Below, in pieces: positions 29,283 to 38,422 of a stretch of DNA of 64,000 bases (position 1 is the stretch's first letter; each line of letters begins with the position of its first letter). This stretch comes from Streptomyces sp. TRM70350 (lineage in GTDB: Bacteria > Actinomycetota > Actinomycetes > Streptomycetales > Streptomycetaceae). The notes under the pieces were generated by a model. The model was not told the DNA's origin and searched no databases. It saw only the letters and a list, made by a program, of their open reading frames with translations. The stretch lies in the NCBI RefSeq assembly GCF_019219825.1, contig NZ_JAHUXH010000002.1, positions 520,519 to 584,518 of the forward strand. The letters run 5' to 3'. The translations under genes were made by a program, and so were the position numbers.

Positions 29283-30806
29283 CTACTTGACCGCGCGCAG
29301 CGCGTTGACGATGCCGTGTCCGTAGAAGCCGTTGACGCGTGTGCCGCCCTTGCACACCGCGTCCTGTGTGCCGTCACCGTCCTGGTCGTAGGACTCGGGG
29401 CAGGCCGTCTTGTCCGCCTGTGCCTTGAGCAGCCACTGGAGCTGCGCCGGGCTCGCCCACGGGTGCTCGGACTTCAGCAGCGCGGCGACGCCCGCGGCGT
29501 GCGGCGAGGCCATCGAGGTGCCCTGCAGGAAGGCGTACTGGTTGTTCGGCATGGTCGACAGGATGCGGCCGTTCTTCGACGGCGTGTCCGGGATCTGGTA
29601 GAGCCGGTCGCCGCCCGGCGCCGCCACGTCGACGACGCCCTTGCCGTACGAGGAGTAGTACGACTTGAGGTTCTGCACGCCCGTGGCGCTGACCGTGACG
29701 ATCCCCGGGAGCTGCGTCGGCACGTCGTAGCACTCGTGCGGGTCGATGGTGCGCTCGACCGGGGTGGAGTCGTCGGGGCTGCTGTCGTCGACGATGGCGT
29801 CCGCGTCCAGGTCGTGGTTGGAGTTGCCCGCCGACGCCAGGTGCAGGGTGCCCTTCTTCTGGGCGTACAGCTGGGCCCGGTTGACCGCGTCGACGATCGC
29901 CCGCTGGTCGGGGTCGTCCATGCAGTTGTACAGCCACGGGTCGACGTAGTAGCTGTTGTTCGTTATCTCGACGCCGTGATCGGCCGCGAACACGAACGCA
30001 CACACAACGCTCTCCGGGTAGAAGAGCCCGTTGTGCGGGTCGCTCACCTTGATGCTGGAGACCTTCACACCCGGCGCCACGCCGGCCACCCCGATGTCGT
30101 TGCGGGCGGCCGCTATCTCACCGGCGACATGCGTGCCGTGGTAGTCCTCCGCGGTGTACGGCCGCCAGGCGCCCTCGCTGGTGTCCGCGACGCCGCCGAC
30201 GCAGTTGGCGGACTGGGCCGCGGAGAAGTTCGGCGCGAGGTCGGGGTGGGTGTCGTCGACGCCGGTGTCGATCACGGCGACGGTGACCTTGCGGCTGCCG
30301 GGGTTGATCTGCGCGGCCTTGTCGGCGCCGATGGCCCGCAGGTCCCACTGGTCGGCTTCGAGGGGCTCGCTCCCGGCCGTGGCGGCCGCCTCCACCTTCG
30401 CGGCCTCCGCGGCGGTCAGGTAGTCCGCCGCATCCTGGTCCGTCGTTCCCGCGGCGACCAGCGGAGCGGTGCGCGTGGCACCCGCCGACTGCACACCACG
30501 GGCCTTGCGTATCTGCGCGCCGAAGTCCGGGTTCGCCGAGTGCACGACGATCACGCCGATCTTCTCGTACGTGATCACGACCGTGCCGCCGGCCGCGGCG
30601 ATCGCCTTCCGCACCGACGCGATCGTGTGACGGTCCGTCTTGGTGTTGACGACGTACGCCAGCTTGGGCGCGTCCGCGGACTGGGCGGCGGACTCCGCGC
30701 GCGGGGCGGCCGAGGCGGTCGCCGGCAGGAAGCCGAGCGAGGCGGTCAGCGACAGCACGACGGGCACGGCGAGGGCGAGCCGGCGTCTGGAACGCAGATG
30801 AGCCAT
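29283..30806 (-). CDS. Secreted subtilisin-like serine protease (S8), copy 2
   Basis: A 507-residue paralogue of the adjacent protease with the same architecture: signal peptide to about residue 34 (FLPATASAAP), I9-like propeptide ending GVQSAGATRTAPL, and a catalytic domain with Asp180 (VAVIDTGVDDTHPD), His223 (YHGTHVAGE), ITNNSYY and Ser431 (QGTSMASPHAAGV). It also ends with a DQDGDGTQD motif resembling a calcium site. The propeptide-end segment is identical in both copies, hinting at a shared processing site. The ATG at 30806 has GGAGA nine bases upstream. Confidence 0.95.
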   Translation of the reverse strand: MAHLRSRRRLALAVPVVLSLTASLGFLPATASAAPRAESAAQSADAPKLAYVVNTKTDRHTIASVRKAIAAAGGTVVITYEKIGVIVVHSANPDFGAQIRKARGVQSAGATRTAPLVAAGTTDQDAADYLTAAEAAKVEAAATAGSEPLEADQWDLRAIGADKAAQINPGSRKVTVAVIDTGVDDTHPDLAPNFSAAQSANCVGGVADTSEGAWRPYTAEDYHGTHVAGEIAAARNDIGVAGVAPGVKVSSIKVSDPHNGLFYPESVVCAFVFAADHGVEITNNSYYVDPWLYNCMDDPDQRAIVDAVNRAQLYAQKKGTLHLASAGNSNHDLDADAIVDDSSPDDSTPVERTIDPHECYDVPTQLPGIVTVSATGVQNLKSYYSSYGKGVVDVAAPGGDRLYQIPDTPSKNGRILSTMPNNQYAFLQGTSMASPHAAGVAALLKSEHPWASPAQLQWLLKAQADKTACPESYDQDGDGTQDAVCKGGTRVNGFYGHGIVNALRAVK

Positions 30807-31138
30807 GGGGTCTCCACATCATCCGGAAACGAAACCGGCCCGAGACACAGGTGGTGCTCGGGCAGGTACATGACGGGCGGTGCAGGGTGAAGCTATCTCC
30901 CGACCTCCCTGGCCAGCAATCACTTCTGGAGATGATCTCCGAGTTTTCCGGCGATGACTTCCGAAAGAACCCGGGGCGGTTGAACCGGTCCACGCGTGGC
31001 GCCGTGACGTTGAGCAGGGAGCCCGAGCACGATCGAGGCCCCCTGTCGGATCACGCACCCGGCCACTACCATCGCCGCCCGGTTGCCGTGATCCACATCA
31101 CTCACATCAGCACAGCACCCGCAACGCGAGGAGACTCC

Positions 31139-31495
31139 GTGGCCACCGACGCACCGCCCCCCTCGAAAACAGAACATCGACTCCCCTCGACCGAGGAGTT
31201 CGTCGAGGTGCAGAAGAGCGCGGAGTTCGGTGAACTGCGCCGCTCCTACCGCTCCTTCGCCTTCCCCCTGACCGTCGGCTTCATCGCCTGGTACCTGCTG
31301 TACGTCCTGCTGTCCAACTACGCGGGCGGCTTCATGGGCACCAAGCTCTTCGGCAACATCAACGTCGCCTTCGTCCTCGGTATCGCCCAGTTCGTCACCA
31401 CGTTCCTCATCGCCTGGTGGTACGCGCGGCACGCCGCCGCGAAGCTCGACCCCAAGGCCGAGGCCATCAAGTCCCAGATGGAGGGCCGCGCATGA
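31139..31495 (+). CDS. DUF485 membrane protein, partner of ActP permease
   Basis: A 118-residue protein with a soluble N terminus (STEEFVEVQKSAEFGELRRS) and two membrane helices (FPLTVGFIAWYLLYVLLSNY and FGNINVAFVLGIAQFVTTFL), then a basic tail. DUF485 genes constantly precede acetate/cation symporters and are thought to aid the permease. The GTG at 31139 has GAGGAG upstream. The stop overlaps the actP start as ATGA. Confidence 0.93.
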   Translation: MATDAPPPSKTEHRLPSTEEFVEVQKSAEFGELRRSYRSFAFPLTVGFIAWYLLYVLLSNYAGGFMGTKLFGNINVAFVLGIAQFVTTFLIAWWYARHAAAKLDPKAEAIKSQMEGRA

Positions 31496-33117
31496 GCCCC
31501 GTACAGCACACCATTCTCGCGGCCAACGAGGCCAGCCAGCACCGCCCGCTCATCATCACGTTGTTTGGGCTTTTTGTCGTTGCCACCCTGTTCATCACGG
31601 TCTGGGCGGGCCGCCAGACCAAGAGCGCGTCCGACTTCTACGCCGGTGGCCGTCAGTTCAGCGCCTTCCAGAACGGACTCGCGGTCTCCGGCGACTACAT
31701 GTCGGCCGCGTCGTTCCTCGGTATCGCGGGCGCGATCGCCCTCTTCGGATACGACGGTTTCCTGTACTCCATCGGCTTCCTGGTCGCCTGGCTGGTCGCC
31801 CTGCTCCTGGTGGCCGAGCCGCTGAGAAACTCCGGCCGGTACACCATGGGTGACGTCCTCGCGTACCGCATGCGCCAGCGCCCGGTCCGTACCGCGGCCG
31901 GAACCTCCACGATCGTCGTGTCGATCTTCTACCTGCTGGCCCAGATGGCGGGCGCCGGTGTTCTCGTCTCGCTGCTGCTCGGCATCACGTCGGACTTCGG
32001 CAAGGTCCTCATCGTCGCCCTCGTCGGCGTCCTGATGATCGTGTACGTCTCCATCGGCGGCATGAAGGGCACCACCTGGGTGCAGATGGTGAAGGCCGTG
32101 CTGCTGATCGGCGGCACGATCCTGATCACCTTCCTGGTGCTGCTGAAGTTCAACTTCAACATCTCCGACCTGCTCGGCAAGGCCGCCGAGAACAGCGGCA
32201 AGGGCGCCGCCTTCCTGGAGCCCGGCCTCCAGTTCGGCGCCACCGGCATCTCCAAGCTGGACTTCATCTCCCTCGGCATCGCCCTGGTGCTCGGCACCGC
32301 CGGTCTGCCGCACATCCTGATCCGCTTCTACACGGTGCCCAACGCCAAGGCCGCCCGGAAGTCCGTGAACTGGGCGATCGGCATCATCGGCGCCTTCTAC
32401 CTGATGACCATCGCCCTCGGCTTCGGCGCCGCCGCGCTGATCTCCCAGGACGAGATCATCGAGTCCAACCCGTCCGGCAACACGGCGGCGCCCCTGCTCG
32501 CCCTGCACCTCGGCGGCGTCGACTCGGCCTGGGGCGCGATCCTGCTGGCCACGATCTCGGCGGTGGCCTTCGCGACGATCCTCGCCGTGGTCGCCGGTCT
32601 CACCCTCGCCTCGTCCTCGTCGTTCGCGCACGACATCTACGCGAACGTCATCAGGAAGGGCCAGGCCACCGAGAAGGAGGAGGTCAGGGCGGCCCGCCTC
32701 GCGACCATCGGCATCGGCGCCGTCTCCATCCTCCTCGGCGCCCTCGCCCGCGACCTCAACGTCGCCGGCCTGGTCGCCCTGGCCTTCGCGGTCGCGGCCT
32801 CCGCCAACCTGCCGACGATCCTCTACAGCCTGTTCTGGAAGAAGTTCACCACCCAGGGCGCGCTGTGGTCGATCTACGGCGGTCTGATCGTCGCCGTCGG
32901 CCTGGTGCTGTTCTCGCCCGTCGTCTCCGGCGCCCCCACGGCGATGTTCCCCAGCGTCGACTTCGCCTGGTTCCCGCTGAAGAACCCGGGCATCATCTCC
33001 ATCCCGTTCGGCTTCCTGATGGGCTGGCTCGGCACCGTCCTGTCCAAGGACGAGCCGGACACCGGCAAGTACGCCGAACTGGAGGTCCGGTCCCTGACCG
33101 GCACCGGCGCCCACTGA
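31492..33117 (+). CDS. actP: Cation/acetate symporter, ActP-like (SSS family)
   Basis: A 541-residue sodium:solute symporter with about 13 membrane helices that imports acetate and other short monocarboxylates. Family hallmarks include TKSASDFYAGGRQFSAFQNG near residue 38 with the following SGDYMSAASFLGIAGAIAL, the middle GMKGTTWVQMVKAVLL, and GLPHILIRFYTVPNAKAARK. The ATG at 31492 overlaps the DUF485 stop. A strong terminator follows at 33132. Regulation is not visible in the sequence. Confidence 0.93.
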   Translation: MSPVQHTILAANEASQHRPLIITLFGLFVVATLFITVWAGRQTKSASDFYAGGRQFSAFQNGLAVSGDYMSAASFLGIAGAIALFGYDGFLYSIGFLVAWLVALLLVAEPLRNSGRYTMGDVLAYRMRQRPVRTAAGTSTIVVSIFYLLAQMAGAGVLVSLLLGITSDFGKVLIVALVGVLMIVYVSIGGMKGTTWVQMVKAVLLIGGTILITFLVLLKFNFNISDLLGKAAENSGKGAAFLEPGLQFGATGISKLDFISLGIALVLGTAGLPHILIRFYTVPNAKAARKSVNWAIGIIGAFYLMTIALGFGAAALISQDEIIESNPSGNTAAPLLALHLGGVDSAWGAILLATISAVAFATILAVVAGLTLASSSSFAHDIYANVIRKGQATEKEEVRAARLATIGIGAVSILLGALARDLNVAGLVALAFAVAASANLPTILYSLFWKKFTTQGALWSIYGGLIVAVGLVLFSPVVSGAPTAMFPSVDFAWFPLKNPGIISIPFGFLMGWLGTVLSKDEPDTGKYAELEVRSLTGTGAH

Positions 33118-33131
33118 GCACGCACCTTGAA

Positions 33132-33177
33132 GCGGCCGCGTCGCAGGGACTCCTGTGGGTCCCTACGACGCGGCCGC
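33132..33177 (+). terminator. Strong terminator after actP
   Basis: GCGGCCGCGTCG...AGGGAC pairs with GTCCCT...CGACGCGGCCGC, an 18-bp stem with a C/A mismatch and an eight-base loop, starting 14 bases after the actP stop. Confidence 0.85.
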
Positions 33178-33291
33178 GTCTTACGTCGTGGGATCGGGCC
33201 TTAGGCGTTGTCAGTGGGGTCACGTAGGCTCGCAGGTGTCGGAGAAAGATGTGCTCCGCTGCGTGTGATCCGCCACGAGGGAGGGGGCCAC

Positions 33292-34281
33292 GTGCTCATC
33301 GACACCTATGGCCGGGTGGCCACCGACCTGAGGGTCTCGCTGACCGACCGCTGCAACCTGCGCTGCACGTACTGCATGCCCGAGGAAGGCCTGCAGTGGC
33401 TGGCCAAGCCCGATCTGCTCACGGACGACGAGATTGTCCGGCTGATCGACATAGCGGTCACCACCCTGGGCGTCGAGGAGGTCCGGTTCACCGGCGGCGA
33501 GCCGCTGCTGCGTCCCGGGCTGGTCGGCATCGTCGAGCGCGTCGCGGCCCTTCAGTCGCGCCCCCAGATGTCGCTGACCACCAACGGCATCGGCCTCAAG
33601 CGGACGGCGGCGGCCCTGAAGGCGGCCGGCCTGGACCGGGTGAACGTCTCGCTGGACACCCTGCGCCCGGACGTGTTCAAGGCCCTCACCCGACGCGACC
33701 GCCACCAGGACGTCATCGAGGGCCTGCACGCCGCCCGCGAGGCGGGCCTGGCCCCGGTGAAGGTCAACTCGGTGCTGATGCCGGGCCTGAACGACGACGA
33801 GGCCCCCGACCTGCTGGCCTGGGCCGTCGAGCACGACTACGAGCTGCGCTTCATCGAGCAGATGCCCCTGGACGCCCAGCACGGCTGGAAGCGCGACGGC
33901 ATGATCACCGCCGGGGACATCCTGGCTTCCCTGCGTACCCGCTTCGACCTCACGCCCGAGGGCGACGAGGCGCGCGGCTCGGCGCCCGCCGAACGCTGGA
34001 CGGTGAACGGCGGTCCGCATCGCGTCGGCGTCATCGCCTCCGTCACCCGCCCGTTCTGCGCGGCCTGCGACCGCACCCGCCTCACGGCCGACGGCCAGGT
34101 ACGCACCTGCCTGTTCGCCCGCGAGGAGACCGACCTGCGCGCGGCCCTCCGCTCGGGCGCCCCCGACGAGGAGATCGCCCGCATCTGGCGCTTGGCGATG
34201 TGGGGCAAGAAGGCGGGCGCGGGCCTGGACGACCCGACCTTCGTCCAGCCGGACCGCCCGATGTCGGCGATCGGCGGCTAG
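33292..34281 (+). CDS. moaA: GTP 3',8-cyclase MoaA
   Basis: Radical-SAM enzyme (329 aa) that with MoaC converts GTP to cyclic pyranopterin monophosphate, the first step of molybdenum-cofactor synthesis. Cluster 1 is the N-terminal CNLRCTYC (CxxxCxxC, about residue 24). The C-terminal cluster ligands are in RPFCAACDRTRLTADGQVRT followed by CLF. The protein ends in the required Gly-Gly (MSAIGG). The GTG at 33292 has GAGGGGG nearby; the longer frame from 33208 is not supported. Other Mo-cofactor genes are not adjacent. Confidence 0.96.
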   Translation: MLIDTYGRVATDLRVSLTDRCNLRCTYCMPEEGLQWLAKPDLLTDDEIVRLIDIAVTTLGVEEVRFTGGEPLLRPGLVGIVERVAALQSRPQMSLTTNGIGLKRTAAALKAAGLDRVNVSLDTLRPDVFKALTRRDRHQDVIEGLHAAREAGLAPVKVNSVLMPGLNDDEAPDLLAWAVEHDYELRFIEQMPLDAQHGWKRDGMITAGDILASLRTRFDLTPEGDEARGSAPAERWTVNGGPHRVGVIASVTRPFCAACDRTRLTADGQVRTCLFAREETDLRAALRSGAPDEEIARIWRLAMWGKKAGAGLDDPTFVQPDRPMSAIGG

Positions 34282-34300
34282 CCAGGGCTTGTCGGACGGC

Positions 34301-34519
34301 CTAGGAGCGCTCGGGCTCCCGCCAGTCCCCGAACTTCACCACGTCCTTCAAGAACCCCCGCACCCCGAGGAACTGCGCAAGGTGCTCGCGATGCTCCTCG
34401 CACGCGAGCCACGTCTTGCGCCGCTCAGGCGTGTGAATCTTCGGGTTGTTCCACGCCAGCACCCACACGGCGTCGGCACGGCAGCCCTTCGCGGAGCAGA
34501 TCGGGGTCTCGTCACTCAC
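34301..34519 (-). CDS. Small conserved protein with Cys/His metal-site pattern
   Basis: A 72-residue protein reading VSDETPICSAKGCRADAVWV at its start and WLACEEHREHLAQFLGVRGF later, so CxxxxC and CxxH pairs could bind zinc in a treble-clef. It ends KFGDWREPERS. The GTG at 34519 sits ten bases after the stop of a putative 34-residue ORF. Convergent with moaA, only 19 bases apart. I do not recognise a function. Confidence 0.82.
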   Translation of the reverse strand: MSDETPICSAKGCRADAVWVLAWNNPKIHTPERRKTWLACEEHREHLAQFLGVRGFLKDVVKFGDWREPERS

Positions 34520-34528
34520 AGGCTCGTC

Positions 34529-34633
34529 TCACCACTGCACAGAAAAGGCGACGCCGAGCAGCCACGGGGGGAGCTGCCCGGCGTCGGTCTGTCGCTCCGA
34601 CGGGGGATGCGGAGCGCCTACGAAGTATGTCAC
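34529..34633 (-). CDS. Putative 34-residue protein upstream of the Cys/His protein
   Basis: A short frame beginning VTYFVGAPHPPSERQTDAGQ and ending LPPWLLGVAFSVQW. Support: AAGGGG six bases before the GTG, protein-like rather than Arg/Pro shadow composition, and a TGA abutting the next gene's start region. The coding sequence includes an imperfect inverted repeat (GACGCCG.GCAGC / GCTGC.CGGCGTC, 34550-34585), which could be regulatory instead. No homologue is known to me. Confidence 0.45.
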   Translation of the reverse strand: MTYFVGAPHPPSERQTDAGQLPPWLLGVAFSVQW

Positions 34634-34716
34634 GGGTAACCCCTTGCCGGGCACCTGAACAACATGATTGAACCGAGCTTTTGCAGAGCCCTGAACGAAC
34701 GCTTGACGCCCAGGCC

Positions 34717-35112
34717 CTACGTCCTCTGTCCGGGCCGCTCCTTCGCCGGATCGCCCACCATGTCCTCCGGTACGGATTCCGCGAAGCCGCCGTCGTCCGC
34801 CCTCGGCGGCGGCCCGATCATCGGCCGAGGAGGCACGGCCACGAACGTCGACGGCAGGGACGGCGCGTTCTCCCGCCCCGCATTGGCGATCACCACCGCG
34901 ATATAGGGAAGCACCGCGCCCAGCACCAGCGCCACGATCGCGACGTGCCGTTCGACGTTCCACAGGGTCGCCGCGAGGATCACCGAGATGGTCCGGACCG
35001 ACATCGAGATGACGTACCGCCGCTGCCGGCCCCGCACGTCGTCCTGGAGGCCCTGCCGGGCTCCGGTGATCCGGAACACCTGGCCGTTGCCGTCGCCATG
35101 CCTATTCCGCAT
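34717..35112 (-). CDS. DUF3099 family membrane protein
   Basis: A 131-residue actinobacterial protein: basic N terminus with VFRITGARQGLQDDVRGRQR, then RRYVISMSVRTISVILAATL as the first membrane helix and HVAIVALVLGAVLPYIAVVI as the second, then an acidic Pro-rich tail. The RRYVISM-plus-two-helix layout is that of DUF3099. ATG 35112 chosen; a GTG directly before it is possible. No function known. Confidence 0.85.
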   Translation of the reverse strand: MRNRHGDGNGQVFRITGARQGLQDDVRGRQRRYVISMSVRTISVILAATLWNVERHVAIVALVLGAVLPYIAVVIANAGRENAPSLPSTFVAVPPRPMIGPPPRADDGGFAESVPEDMVGDPAKERPGQRT

Positions 35113-35354
35113 CACATTCCACCATCCGCCCGCCTCGCACTCTCCCCGGCCCGTCCCAGCTCCGCACCGGGCCGGAACCGGGGCCGGACAGCCTCCACGT
35201 TACGCCGCCACCGCGCCGCCCACGAGGCCGGGCCCCCGCTGCCTGGGCGAACGCCGCCGGACGTAGCGCGTACGGCCGTACCCGACATGCGCTGTACGGC
35301 CTACGGGCCGAGACTGGCCGTAATGCTCACGTCGAGCCGTACGAGGAGGCAGCC

Positions 35355-35630
35355 ATGGGCTGGTTGTGGGCGATCATCGTGGGATTCGTGCTGGGTCTGA
35401 TCGCAAAGGCGGTCATCCCGGGCAAGCAGCACATTCCGCTCTGGCTGACCACCATCCTGGGCATGATCGGCGCCATCGCCGGCAACGCCATCGCCCGGGG
35501 TTTCGGTGTCGACGAGACGCCCGGTATCGACTGGAGCCGTCACATCTTCCAGCTCGTGGCCGCGATCATCCTCGTCTTCCTGGGCGACATGGCCTACATG
35601 CAGCTCAGAGGCGGCAAGCGGCGCGCCTAG
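35355..35630 (+). CDS. GlsB/YeaQ/YmgE (transglycosylase-associated) membrane protein
   Basis: A 91-residue protein with three membrane helices: MGWLWAIIVGFVLGLIAKAV with the following PGKQHIP, LTTILGMIGAIAGNAIARGF, and HIFQLVAAIILVFLGDMAYM. Family members are general-stress membrane proteins; the transglycosylase label is historical. GAGGAGG lies eight bases before the ATG. A shared terminator follows. Confidence 0.92.
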   Translation: MGWLWAIIVGFVLGLIAKAVIPGKQHIPLWLTTILGMIGAIAGNAIARGFGVDETPGIDWSRHIFQLVAAIILVFLGDMAYMQLRGGKRRA

Positions 35631-35641
35631 GCGGCGTACGA

Positions 35642-35684
35642 CGAGCGGGGCGGCCTCCGCCACCGGAAGGAGCCGCCCCGCTCG
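35642..35684. terminator. Bidirectional terminator between GlsB gene and tyrS
   Basis: CGAGCGGGGCGGC and GCCGCCCCGCTCG (13 bp, perfect) enclose 17 bases in the convergent gap between 35630 and 35699, so it can serve both genes. Confidence 0.85.
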
Positions 35685-35698
35685 CGCGCGGTGTCCGC

Positions 35699-36967
35699 TC
35701 AGGCGCCCGTGACCTCGACCGCCGCCAGGTTCTTCTTGCCGCGGCGCAGCACCAGCCACCGCCCGTGCAGCAGGTCCTCCTTGGCCACAACCGCGTCCTC
35801 GGAGTCGACCTTCGCGTTGTTCACGTAGGCGCCGCCCTCCTTGACCGTGCGGCGCGCGGCCGACTTGCTGGGCACCAGGCCGACCTCGGCGAACAGGTCC
35901 ACCACCGGGGCCGGCTCGGCGACCCGGATGTGCGGCACCTCCGACAGGGCCGCCGCCAGCGTCCGCTCGTCCAGCTCGACCAGCTCACCCTGCCCGAAGA
36001 GGGCCTTGGACGCGGCGATCACGGCGGCGGTCTGGTCGGCGCCGTGCACCAGCGTCGTCAGCTCCTCGGCCAGCGCGCGCTGCGCCACCCGCGCCTGCGG
36101 ACGCTCCTGCGTTTGCTTCTCCAGCTCCTCAAGCTCCGCGCGGGACTTGAAGGACAGGATCCGCATGTACGTCGAGATGTCCCGGTCGTCCACGTTCAGC
36201 CAGAACTGGTAGAACGCGTACGGCGTCGTCATCTCCGGGTCGAGCCAGACGGCGCCGCCCTCGGTCTTGCCGAACTTGGTGCCGTCCGCCTTGGTCATCA
36301 GCGGCGTCGCCAGCGCGTGCACGTTGGCGTGCGGCTCCAGCTTGTGGATCAGGTCCAGCCCCGCCGTGAGGTTGCCCCACTGGTCGCTGCCGCCCTGCTG
36401 GAGCGTGCAGCCGTACCGCCGGTAGAGCTGCAGGAAGTCCATGCCCTGCAGGATCTGGTAGCTGAACTCGGTGTAGCTGATGCCCTCGGAGGACTCCAGA
36501 CGCCGGGCGACGGAGTCCTTCGTCAGCATCTTGTTGACCCGGAAGTGCTTGCCGATGTCCCGCAGGAACTCGATCGCGGAGAGGTTCTCCGTCCAGTCGA
36601 GGTTGTTGACCATCACGGCCGCGTTCTCGCCCTCGAAGGACAGGAATGGCTCGATCTGGCGGCGCAGCTTCTCGACCCAGCCGGCGACCGTCTCCGGGTC
36701 GTTCAGCGTGCGCTCCGCCGTGGGGCGGGGGTCGCCGATCAGGCCCGTCGCGCCGCCCACCAGCGCCAGCGGCCGGTGACCGGCCTGCTGGAGCCGGCGC
36801 ACGGTGAGCACCTGCACCAGGTGCCCCACATGCAGGGACGGCGCGGTCGGGTCGAAGCCGCAATAGAACGTGACGGGACCGTCCGCGAGCGCCTTGCGCA
36901 GTGCTTCCTCGTCGGTGGAGAGGGCGAACAGCCCCCGCCACTTGAGCTCGTCGACGATGTCCGTCAC
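35699..36967 (-). CDS. tyrS: Tyrosyl-tRNA synthetase
   Basis: Class I aminoacyl-tRNA synthetase (422 aa) charging tRNA-Tyr. The HIGH motif is HVGH at residues 46-49 and the KMSKS counterpart is KFGKT at about 229. Tyr-site residues lie in [11 protein letters not shown] and [20 protein letters not shown]. The C-terminal 65 residues form an S4 RNA-binding domain ([20 protein letters not shown]). ATG at 36967. No T-box-like leader was seen in the 57 bases upstream; the gene could be read from the tldE side. Confidence 0.97.
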   Translation of the reverse strand: MTDIVDELKWRGLFALSTDEEALRKALADGPVTFYCGFDPTAPSLHVGHLVQVLTVRRLQQAGHRPLALVGGATGLIGDPRPTAERTLNDPETVAGWVEKLRRQIEPFLSFEGENAAVMVNNLDWTENLSAIEFLRDIGKHFRVNKMLTKDSVARRLESSEGISYTEFSYQILQGMDFLQLYRRYGCTLQQGGSDQWGNLTAGLDLIHKLEPHANVHALATPLMTKADGTKFGKTEGGAVWLDPEMTTPYAFYQFWLNVDDRDISTYMRILSFKSRAELEELEKQTQERPQARVAQRALAEELTTLVHGADQTAAVIAASKALFGQGELVELDERTLAAALSEVPHIRVAEPAPVVDLFAEVGLVPSKSAARRTVKEGGAYVNNAKVDSEDAVVAKEDLLHGRWLVLRRGKKNLAAVEVTGA

Positions 36968-37024
36968 GGTTCTCGTGTCTCCTTGGGTGATCTTCGGGCA
37001 GTCGGGTGACCACCGCCTACGAGG

Positions 37025-38422
37025 TTATACGCCCCGACTGACAGAGCTCATGTTGAAATCCGGGATCCGCAGCGGCGGCATCGCCGCCCTGGTGAACCAG
37101 TCGCTCCACTCCCGGGGCAGCGTCTTCTCCGTGCGCCCGGCCTCGACGGCCCGGCCCAGCAGCCCGACCGGCGACTCGTTGAACCGGAAGTTGTTCACCT
37201 CGCCGGTGACCTCCCCGTTCTCCACCAGGTACACCCCGTCCCGGGTCAGGCCCGTGAGCAGCAGGGTCGCCGGGTCGACCTCGCGGATGTACCACAGGCA
37301 GGTCAGCAGCAGCCCGCGCTCGGTGCTCGCGACCATCTCGTCCAGGGAACGGCCCCCGCCCCCGTTCTCCAGGATCAGGTTGTCGATCCCCGGCGCCAGC
37401 GGCAGCCCGGTCGTCCCCGCGCTGTGCCGGCTGGTGAGCAGATGCTTCAGCTCGCCCTCGGCCACCCACTCCGTGGGCGTCAGCGGCAGCCCGTTGTCGA
37501 ACACCGACGAGTCGCCCCCGGAGGAGTGCGCCAGCACGAAGGGCGCGGCCTCGAGACCCGGCTCGTTCGGGTCGCTGCGCAGGGTCAGCGGCAGCTCGGT
37601 GAGCCGCTCGCCCACGCGCGTGCCGCCGCCCGGCCTGGAGAACACCGTCCGGCCCTCCGCCGCGTCCCGGCCCGACGCCGACCACATCTGGTAGATCAGC
37701 AGGTCCGCGACCGCGGTCGGCGGCAGCAGCGTCTCGTACCGCCCGGCAGGCAGCTCCACGCGCCGCTCGGCCCAGCCGATGCGTACGGCCAGCTCGGCGT
37801 CCAGCGCCGCCGGGTCGACGTCCTTGAAGTCCCGCGTCGACCGGCCGGCCCACGCCGAGCGGGTACGGTCCGGCGACTTGGCGTTCAGCTCCAGCGTCCC
37901 GTTCGGCTGGTCGTGCCGCAGCCGCAGCCCCGCCGACGTGCCCAGATAGCTGGACGTCAGCTCGTGGTTGGCGAAGCCGTACAGCTCGCGGCCGCCCGCA
38001 CGCGCGCGTGCGAACGCCTCGCCCAGCGCCGGCGCGAAGTCGGCGAACACGGCGGACGAGGTCTCGGCCGGCGCGTCCGTGAAGTCGGGCGACTCCGGCA
38101 CGCCCGTCACCAGCGGCTGCGCGTCCTCGGCGGGCCCGGCGCCGTGCGCGGCGGCCTCCGCGGCCCGCACCAGCGGCTCCAGCTCGTCCATCGTCACCGC
38201 GGACCGCGACACCACACCCGAGGCGGTGCCCTCCTTGCCGTCGACGGCGGCGATGACGGTGAGCGTGCGGCCGCGCGTGACGCCGTTCGTGGTCAGCGCG
38301 TTGCCCGCCCAGCGCAGGTTGGCGGTCGAGTGCTCGTCGGCGATCACGACGCAGCCGTCGGCCCGGGACAGCTCCAGGGCACGCTCGACGATCTCGTGCG
38401 GCTTGTTGGTGGGAGCGCTCAT
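37025..38422 (-). CDS. tldE: TldE/PmbA-type peptidase partner protein
   Basis: A 465-residue member of the TldD/PmbA family, normally the non-catalytic partner that forms a heterodimer with TldD to cleave unfolded or ribosomally made modified peptides. It lacks the HExxxH motif, as TldE proteins do. Characteristic stretches are NLRWAGNALTTNGVTRGRTL, ILENGGGGRSLDEMVASTER and LLLTCLWYIREVDPATLLLT. The ATG at 38422 overlaps the tldD stop as ATGA, so the pair is co-translated. Confidence 0.93.
   Translation of the reverse strand: MSAPTNKPHEIVERALELSRADGCVVIADEHSTANLRWAGNALTTNGVTRGRTLTVIAAVDGKEGTASGVVSRSAVTMDELEPLVRAAEAAAHGAGPAEDAQPLVTGVPESPDFTDAPAETSSAVFADFAPALGEAFARARAGGRELYGFANHELTSSYLGTSAGLRLRHDQPNGTLELNAKSPDRTRSAWAGRSTRDFKDVDPAALDAELAVRIGWAERRVELPAGRYETLLPPTAVADLLIYQMWSASGRDAAEGRTVFSRPGGGTRVGERLTELPLTLRSDPNEPGLEAAPFVLAHSSGGDSSVFDNGLPLTPTEWVAEGELKHLLTSRHSAGTTGLPLAPGIDNLILENGGGGRSLDEMVASTERGLLLTCLWYIREVDPATLLLTGLTRDGVYLVENGEVTGEVNNFRFNESPVGLLGRAVEAGRTEKTLPREWSDWFTRAAMPPLRIPDFNMSSVSRGV

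Noticed and set aside
34550..34585. Simple terminator for the DUF3099 gene
   Set aside because: The stem lies 130 bases past that stop and inside the putative 34-residue ORF, so a terminator call is not secure.
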